A DNA stretch of 64,000 nucleotides from positions 88,210-152,209 of the forward strand of contig DFXX01000085.1 in the NCBI GenBank assembly GCA_002381765.1, written 5' to 3'. This document shows, one piece after another, positions 59,433 through 64,000 of the stretch; positions within the stretch are counted from its first letter, which is position 1; the number at the start of each line of letters is the position of its first letter. The stretch comes from Bacteriovoracaceae bacterium UBA4097 (GTDB lineage: Bacteria > Bdellovibrionota > Bacteriovoracia > Bacteriovoracales > Bacteriovoracaceae). A model generated the notes under the pieces. The model saw nothing but the letters and a program-made list of their open reading frames with translations, had not been told where the DNA came from and did no database searches. A program made the translations under genes and the position numbers.

Positions 59433-61013
59433 ATGAGAAATGAATTTTTAGCCTCACTTCTACCCATTTATTTGCTTGTCTTCTCTCTGGCCCATTACCT
59501 AAACTCAGCTTTCTACTCATTATATATCCTCATCATTCCTTTAACTCTTCTGGGTCTCTATGACATTCTTCAAAGAAAGCATACAATCTTAAGAAATTAT
59601 CCTGTTCTGGGCCATATGCGATACTTATTAGAAAATATAAGACCTGAGATCCAGCAGTACTTCATTGAAAAAGATATTGATGGCAGGCCTTTTAGCCGGA
59701 ATCAAAGAAGTGTTATCTATCAAAGATCAAAGGGAGAATTAGATACGTCACCCTTTGGAACTCAGCTCCATCTTTATGAACCAGGCGCTGAATGGCTGGT
59801 TCACAGTCTGAATAAAACTGGCCAAATAGACAGCGACCCCAGAGTTATAGTGGGTAATCATCAGTGCTCGAAACCCTATTCATCTTCTCGTTATAATATT
59901 TCGGCCATGAGTTTTGGCTCCTTAAGCAGAACGGCAATCCTTGCATTAAGCCGAGGGGCCAGGAGTGGTAACTTCTCCCATAATACAGGAGAGGGAGGTA
60001 TTTCCCCTTATCATCTTGAAGGGGGAGGAGATCTTGTTTGGCAGATTGGAACAGGCTACTTTGGGTGCAGAAATCATGACGGAACTTTTAATGAAAAGCT
60101 TTTTATGGAAAAGAGTAATCATCCTAACGTCAAGATGATAGAGATAAAACTATCTCAGGGAGCGAAGCCTGGTCATGGAGGAATTCTTCCTGCAGTAAAG
60201 GTTACCAATGAAATTGCTGAAATCAGGCATGTACTTATGGGTAATGATGTTATTTCTCCAGCATGGCATGAAGAATTTTCGACTCCTCTTGAGCTTATGG
60301 ATTTTATCCAGCGTTTACGACACTTGAGTGAAGGTAAGCCTGTAGGGATAAAACTCTGTATTGGAAAGCATTCGGAATTTATCTCTATCTGTAAGGCCAT
60401 GATTGCTAAGAATGTGTATCCCGATTTTATCACTATCGATGGCTCCGAAGGCGGAACAGGTGCCTCTCCTCGAGAATTTGCTAATCATATGGGAACTCCT
60501 TTAGATGATGGCCTCAATTTTGCCAATAATGTCTTAATTGGTTTTGGAATCCGAGATAGGCTCAAGCTCATCGCTGCGGGAAAAGTCATCGATGGCTTTT
60601 CCATGGTCACAAAATTTGCCCTGGGAGCAGATATCTGTAACAGTGCCCGGGGTATGATGATGGCCATCGGCTGCATTCAGGCGCTACGATGCAATACTAA
60701 TCAATGCCCTTCCGGTGTCGCCACTCAAGATCCAGAATTATTTAGACTTCTTAATGTCGAAGACAAGAGTAAACGAGTCGCTCTCTTTCACCGCAGAACC
60801 ATGAGCCATGTGTTAGATCTCATTAACTCTATGGGAGTCTCTCGGATCGAAGATATTAAGAAGTCCCATATTATGCGAAGAATGGATGTGGGAAAGATCT
60901 GTAGTTACGAAGAAATATTTTCTTCTTTAAAAGAAGGGCAGCTTTATGAATTCGACCAGCTCGCCACCCCCTATAAGAAGCTCATTCAAGAGGCAAGTGA
61001 AGAGCGTTTTTAA
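59433..61013 (+). CDS. FMN-binding glutamate synthase family protein (GltB-like domain)
   Basis: A 526-residue protein with two N-terminal membrane helices (about 8-48) and a GltB-like FMN domain. Motifs are YNISAMSFGSLSRTAILALS near 152, NTGEGGISPYHLEGGGD near 187, IKLSQGAKPGHGGILPAVK near 245, TIDGSEGGTGASPREFANHM near 337 and CNTNQCPSGVATQDPE near 428, which is the Fe-S region. There is no glutaminase domain, so it is not a complete glutamate synthase. Its reaction is not established; an ammonium- or other-substrate-linked role is possible. The stop overlaps a convergent small lipoprotein gene. Confidence 0.92.
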   Translation: MRNEFLASLLPIYLLVFSLAHYLNSAFYSLYILIIPLTLLGLYDILQRKHTILRNYPVLGHMRYLLENIRPEIQQYFIEKDIDGRPFSRNQRSVIYQRSKGELDTSPFGTQLHLYEPGAEWLVHSLNKTGQIDSDPRVIVGNHQCSKPYSSSRYNISAMSFGSLSRTAILALSRGARSGNFSHNTGEGGISPYHLEGGGDLVWQIGTGYFGCRNHDGTFNEKLFMEKSNHPNVKMIEIKLSQGAKPGHGGILPAVKVTNEIAEIRHVLMGNDVISPAWHEEFSTPLELMDFIQRLRHLSEGKPVGIKLCIGKHSEFISICKAMIAKNVYPDFITIDGSEGGTGASPREFANHMGTPLDDGLNFANNVLIGFGIRDRLKLIAAGKVIDGFSMVTKFALGADICNSARGMMMAIGCIQALRCNTNQCPSGVATQDPELFRLLNVEDKSKRVALFHRRTMSHVLDLINSMGVSRIEDIKKSHIMRRMDVGKICSYEEIFSSLKEGQLYEFDQLATPYKKLIQEASEERF

Positions 61014-61165
61014 TCATCACTCATGACGGGTTCTCGCCCATCTGGCTCCATAGCACCCGTTTCACGAGGCTCTCTTAGATCTTCATTCTTAACCTCACCT
61101 GAGCATCCGACTATTCCCATTAAGATAAGCGATAAAGACAGATATTTAATTAATTGGCCTTGCAT
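61010..61165 (-). CDS. 51-residue small lipoprotein
   Basis: A short gene read from the minus strand. AAGGAG lies six bases before ATG 61165, and the frame runs 51 codons to TAA at 61010. The product starts MQGQLIKYLSLSLILMGIVG, with a lipobox IVGC and Cys at position 21. The mature 31 residues are acidic (GEVKNEDLREPRETG). It overlaps the upstream gene by 20 bases and so belongs to the alcohol dehydrogenase operon. Such small lipoproteins often have no defined role. Confidence 0.7.
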   Translation of the reverse strand: MQGQLIKYLSLSLILMGIVGCSGEVKNEDLREPRETGAMEPDGREPVMSDD

Positions 61166-61646
61166 GTTTTCTCCTTAGATAAGTATAAAGAAGGGGAACT
61201 GCTCCTAGCATAAGCGCACCCACCATGGTTTTTTTAATGGCACTCTTTCGATTATATTTAAACTCTGACTTGAGTCCCATTTCCTTAAAAACATTAGGTA
61301 TATGCCCATGCTTAAGATCATCCAACACACCCTCTACCATATCTACTCTATCTGCGATGAGAAGAGGTATCCAATGACCAAAACTAGATTCACTGTACTT
61401 AAAGGCGAACTTTCTAATAGCGCCACTTAATCCTGAAGGAGGTACCGAAGTTCCAAAAGCCGAGGTCATAGCGGGCCTCTCAATGGACTTTAATACCGTA
61501 AATTTCATTTCTTGTTTTTCTGGCTCTATCCAGTGGGCACCGGTGCCTTCCTCAGGTTGATGCCACATTGGATATGCCGGACGATCCAGAGGATTTTTAT
61601 CGGCTCCCCACCCCTTAACTTCACTAGTTCTTATTTCATGATTCAT
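61146..61646 (-). CDS. Conserved-looking protein of unknown function with C-terminal membrane helix
   Basis: A 166-residue protein I do not recognise. The N-terminal part is rich in Trp, Pro and charged residues (YPMWHQPEEGTGAHWIEPEK). A middle segment (FGHWIPLLIADRVDMVEGVL) is helical. The last 30 residues hold a membrane helix (MVGALMLGAVPLLYTYL) followed by a basic end. It lies eight bases after the alcohol dehydrogenase gene and overlaps the small lipoprotein gene, so it probably acts with them. Confidence 0.6.
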   Translation of the reverse strand: MNHEIRTSEVKGWGADKNPLDRPAYPMWHQPEEGTGAHWIEPEKQEMKFTVLKSIERPAMTSAFGTSVPPSGLSGAIRKFAFKYSESSFGHWIPLLIADRVDMVEGVLDDLKHGHIPNVFKEMGLKSEFKYNRKSAIKKTMVGALMLGAVPLLYTYLRRKHARPIN

Positions 61647-61654
61647 AACTCCCC

Positions 61655-62809
61655 CTAATGCATCTCCGATGGCGGCACAAGAATAGTTTTAATGCAGTTA
61701 TCAAGTTTACTTGAAAAGATATGATAGGCCTCGGCCACTTCTTCTAATGGTATCTTATGAGTAATGATCTCTGAAGGTTTTATCCGACCTGCCTGAATGT
61801 GTTCAATCAATCGCGGTAGATGCCTTTTTACCGAAGCCTGATTCATACGAATGGTAATTCCTTTATTCACAGCATTCCCAAGCGGAATGAGATTTCCCGT
61901 GGGCCCATAGACTCCAACGATGGAGACCACTCCTCCTTTTTTCACAGAATTAATCGCCCATTGTACGGCAATAGCAGAACCTGCCTGCCATTTGAGTTTA
62001 ACCCCGGTCAAACGTTGCATAGCACTCCCGGCCGCTTCTGCACCCACAGCATCGATACACACATCGGCTCCTTGCCAGTCGGTTATCTTCTTGAGAAAAA
62101 CCACGGGATCTTCCATCTCTCTAAAGTTATAGGCCTCACATTGAGCAAAGCGTTTTACAAATTCCAAGCGATAATCCAGTTGATCGATAACGATGACTCT
62201 ACTGGCGCCCAATAGCCAAGCAGACTTGGCGGCAAAGATCCCGACCGGTCCCGCCCCGAAGATGATGACAGTATCGCCCTCTTTAACTCCTCCCATTTCT
62301 GCCGCTTGGTAACCGGTTGGGAAAACATCGGTTAATAATACAGCATCGTCTAAATCCAGATCATGAGGAATTTTATAGGGACCAACGTCCGCGAAAGGAA
62401 CTCGCACATATTCTGCCTGTCCTCCATCATAGCCACCAGCGGTATGGGAATAGCCATAGATCCCCCCAACGGCAGTGGCCCCGGGATTTACTTCATGACA
62501 ATTTCCGTACAGTTGATTTTGGCAGTAGAGGCAAGATCCACAGGAGATATTAAAAGGAACAAGGACATGATCCCCCACTTTAAGATTTTGAACCGATGAT
62601 CCAACTTCCTCAACGACTCCAGTAAATTCATGACCAAAAGTTGTTCCTACTCGTGTATCGGGCACAAGACCATGGTATAGGTGGAGATCTGACCCACAAA
62701 TACAGGAACGAGTGACTCTAATGATAGCATCATTGGGATGCTCAATATCAGGAGTTGATTTTTGGACCGCCCTGACTCTATAAGGTCCTCTGTAATCCAT
62801 TGCTAACAT
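61655..62809 (-). CDS. Zinc-dependent alcohol dehydrogenase, formaldehyde dehydrogenase-like
   Basis: A 384-residue medium-chain dehydrogenase. Catalytic zinc ligands are Cys in SCICGSDLHLYHG near 38 and His-Glu in FGHEFTGVVEEVGS near 59. The structural zinc site is CGSCLYCQNQLYGNC. The NAD motif is IIFGAGPVGIFAA near 187. The long insert after the structural zinc site (GGIYGYSHTAGGYDGGQAEY) fits the glutathione-independent formaldehyde dehydrogenase-like group. AGGAGG precedes the ATG. It leads an operon with an unknown membrane protein and a tiny lipoprotein. Confidence 0.92.
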   Translation of the reverse strand: MLAMDYRGPYRVRAVQKSTPDIEHPNDAIIRVTRSCICGSDLHLYHGLVPDTRVGTTFGHEFTGVVEEVGSSVQNLKVGDHVLVPFNISCGSCLYCQNQLYGNCHEVNPGATAVGGIYGYSHTAGGYDGGQAEYVRVPFADVGPYKIPHDLDLDDAVLLTDVFPTGYQAAEMGGVKEGDTVIIFGAGPVGIFAAKSAWLLGASRVIVIDQLDYRLEFVKRFAQCEAYNFREMEDPVVFLKKITDWQGADVCIDAVGAEAAGSAMQRLTGVKLKWQAGSAIAVQWAINSVKKGGVVSIVGVYGPTGNLIPLGNAVNKGITIRMNQASVKRHLPRLIEHIQAGRIKPSEIITHKIPLEEVAEAYHIFSSKLDNCIKTILVPPSEMH

Positions 62810-62895
62810 AATAAATCCTCCTAACCGTCTTAGGATGACGATTTTAGATTATTTGCTGCAAAACAGAAGCCTTTGACTAGATGACTAGATTATGA

Positions 62896-63897
62896 TCACC
62901 ACGGCGTGTACTTTAATGGAGGCAATTTGATCACCTCAAAAGCACTGCCCGGAACACGACGAAGACTGGCCAACTCTTGATCATCCCAATTCATATTGAA
63001 ATCCCCGGTGATCTGCCAACTCACGCCGTTATCCGCTATAAACATTCCATACTTCTTTAGTGCTCTTAAGATAATTTGCACATGTTTGGGATAGGCAGAG
63101 ATGTCAAAGTCTGCCTTGAGGCGCAGACGCGCGCCCATAGGTGGTAAGCTGGTACTGGTCAGAGTGCTCGCCTGATGAGTGGCAGGAAAGACATAGGCCC
63201 TTCTGGTTTTATTAGCAGTGACTCTTAAGGCGTGGCGAATCTCCCCCTGAAGAACAACTTCATCATATCTTACCAAAGCAGGAAAGATCGGAAGCCCTGC
63301 TGCATCGGCCGAAGTGAAATTATCAGGGCGCTGTTTATTGGTCTTAAGATCAAAGACCGCTCCCGAGTCCCCTCGCCATCCTCCCTTTCCATCAGGAAAG
63401 GCCCGGTAGATTTCATAAAGAAGACCATTATCAACATCAACCACTGAAAGATGACGATCGCCAGTTGAGTTTTGTCCGTGCTGAATAAGAGCATTGGGAG
63501 GAATAGGATAGGGACCTTTATCGCTATGCTCAGCATAGGTAAAAGACACCGGAACCTTCGGCTGATTTTCATAAACGACATTTACAGGAATACCCAGCTT
63601 ACTCCCTTCCCATACCGTGCCAAAGTCGGCATGAAGCGTGCCATTTCTTCCAAGAGAATTAATATAGAGGTCGGAGTCAGGGTCGACGGGCGCTTGGGAG
63701 ATATCTGCATTCCAAATATTATCATCGGGAAAGGCCCGGTCGTAATAAGAATAGGGTTTAAAGCTATCAGAGCTTCCTTGAGAAGGAGTTTCAGTCTCTA
63801 AAGGAGGATTGTTAGGAGCTTGGGCCGAGCTATTACCATTACAAGCTGATAAATAGATGCTAAGAGACAGCAGTAGACTGATTTGTAATTGTATCAT
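62896..63897 (-). CDS. Large lipoprotein of an uncharacterised conserved family
   Basis: A 333-residue lipoprotein with a lipobox LSAC and a low-complexity linker to about 45. The body resembles a family of secreted proteins known only as hypothetical: DDNIWNADISQAPV near 58, ADFGTVWEGSKLGIPVNVVY near 90, SDKGPYPIPPNALI near 124, TGDRHLSVVDVDNGLLYEIY near 145, NFTSADAAGLPIFPALVRYD near 193 and YGMFIADNG near 285. No enzyme class is assigned to it. Its ribosome-binding site is inside an inverted repeat. Confidence 0.8.
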   Translation of the reverse strand: MIQLQISLLLSLSIYLSACNGNSSAQAPNNPPLETETPSQGSSDSFKPYSYYDRAFPDDNIWNADISQAPVDPDSDLYINSLGRNGTLHADFGTVWEGSKLGIPVNVVYENQPKVPVSFTYAEHSDKGPYPIPPNALIQHGQNSTGDRHLSVVDVDNGLLYEIYRAFPDGKGGWRGDSGAVFDLKTNKQRPDNFTSADAAGLPIFPALVRYDEVVLQGEIRHALRVTANKTRRAYVFPATHQASTLTSTSLPPMGARLRLKADFDISAYPKHVQIILRALKKYGMFIADNGVSWQITGDFNMNWDDQELASLRRVPGSAFEVIKLPPLKYTPW

Positions 63898-63904
63898 ATT
63901 CGAT

Positions 63905-63950
63905 TCCTTTGATGCCTCAAGTTACCTCGTAAATGAGAAACATCAAAGGA
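63905..63950 (-). promoter_or_regulatory. Hairpin able to hide the ribosome-binding site of the lipoprotein gene
   Basis: In the minus-strand mRNA, TCCTTTGATG (63950-63941) pairs perfectly with CATCAAAGGA (63914-63905) across a 26-base loop. AAAGGA, the ribosome-binding site, lies wholly inside the stem, seven bases before ATG 63897. This suits control of translation by temperature, ligand or protein. Confidence 0.5.
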
Positions 63951-64000
63951 AGATTTTGGAAATCTCATAAGAGATTACTAAGAATAAAGCTCCTTCATAG

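Noticed and set aside
61820..62215. 131-codon open frame on the plus strand inside the alcohol dehydrogenase gene
   Set aside because: It is antisense to a gene with all its family motifs, with no ribosome-binding site.

Overview
The window is a gene-dense bacterial chromosome segment of moderate GC. It carries about 63 protein-coding genes, and no stretch longer than 300 bases lacks a gene. I saw no rRNA, tRNA, insertion sequence, prophage or CRISPR array. Several traits fit a Gram-negative, motile-lifestyle bacterium of the Bdellovibrionota, probably near Bacteriovorax or Peredibacter: many lipoproteins and outer-membrane barrels, FecR/LysM envelope proteins, many orphan single-domain response regulators, and secreted hydrolases and toxin-like proteins. 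This placement is inference from protein character; there is no marker gene to prove it.

Layout. 0-3.3 kb: a tightly overlapped envelope operon with a YceI protein, a haem c lipoprotein, a CxxCH-bearing outer-membrane barrel and another barrel. 3.4-10.7 kb: signalling and envelope genes, with a CheA-like kinase tail-to-tail with a receiver, then FecR, LysM-barrel, LysM-lipoprotein and two receiver-like genes. 10.7-15.4 kb: a protein arginine methyltransferase-like enzyme, a Bcr/CflA efflux pump, two secreted toxin-like proteins and a secreted EEP-family hydrolase. 15.5-24.4 kb: a siderophore operon in the same order as iucABCD-iutA (two NIS synthetases, an acyltransferase, an N-hydroxylase, a TonB receptor), plus a PepSY membrane protein. 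24.4-31.6 kb: a PAS histidine kinase, DUF421 and DUF2254 membrane proteins, a sensor with a decayed kinase domain, a two-domain KaiC-like ATPase, a receiver and a DUF4258 protein. 31.6-32.6 kb: a lipoprotein ending in eleven 8-residue repeats.

32.7-46.9 kb is a complete de novo purine cluster. purB faces a head-to-tail purF-C-D-N-L-Q-H-M operon, and purK-purE-folD diverges from purF. Together they cover every step from PRPP to IMP, and FolD supplies the folate cofactor. 46.9-51.4 kb holds a receiver, a luciferase-like oxidoreductase, a Cys-rich pilin-like protein, a duplicated helix-hairpin-helix pair and an alpha/beta hydrolase. 51.6-57.3 kb looks like a low-oxygen and nitric-oxide module: hemN, a 44-residue Cys-rich peptide, a CBS protein, nnrS and a quinol-type nitric oxide reductase, with FNR/DNR-like palindromes in the gaps. 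57.4-64 kb holds a DUF2959 lipoprotein, a Gfo/Idh/MocA oxidoreductase with an HMA metallochaperone, a GltB-like FMN enzyme, a zinc alcohol dehydrogenase operon with a tiny lipoprotein, and a large lipoprotein whose ribosome-binding site lies inside a 10-bp inverted repeat.

Several small or start-sensitive features were worked out directly from the DNA: the 44-residue peptide at 53052-53186, the 51-residue lipoprotein at 61010-61165, a possible -1 frameshift micro-gene at 51417-51574, and a KaiC-like gene whose conserved N-terminus lies upstream of its first ATG.
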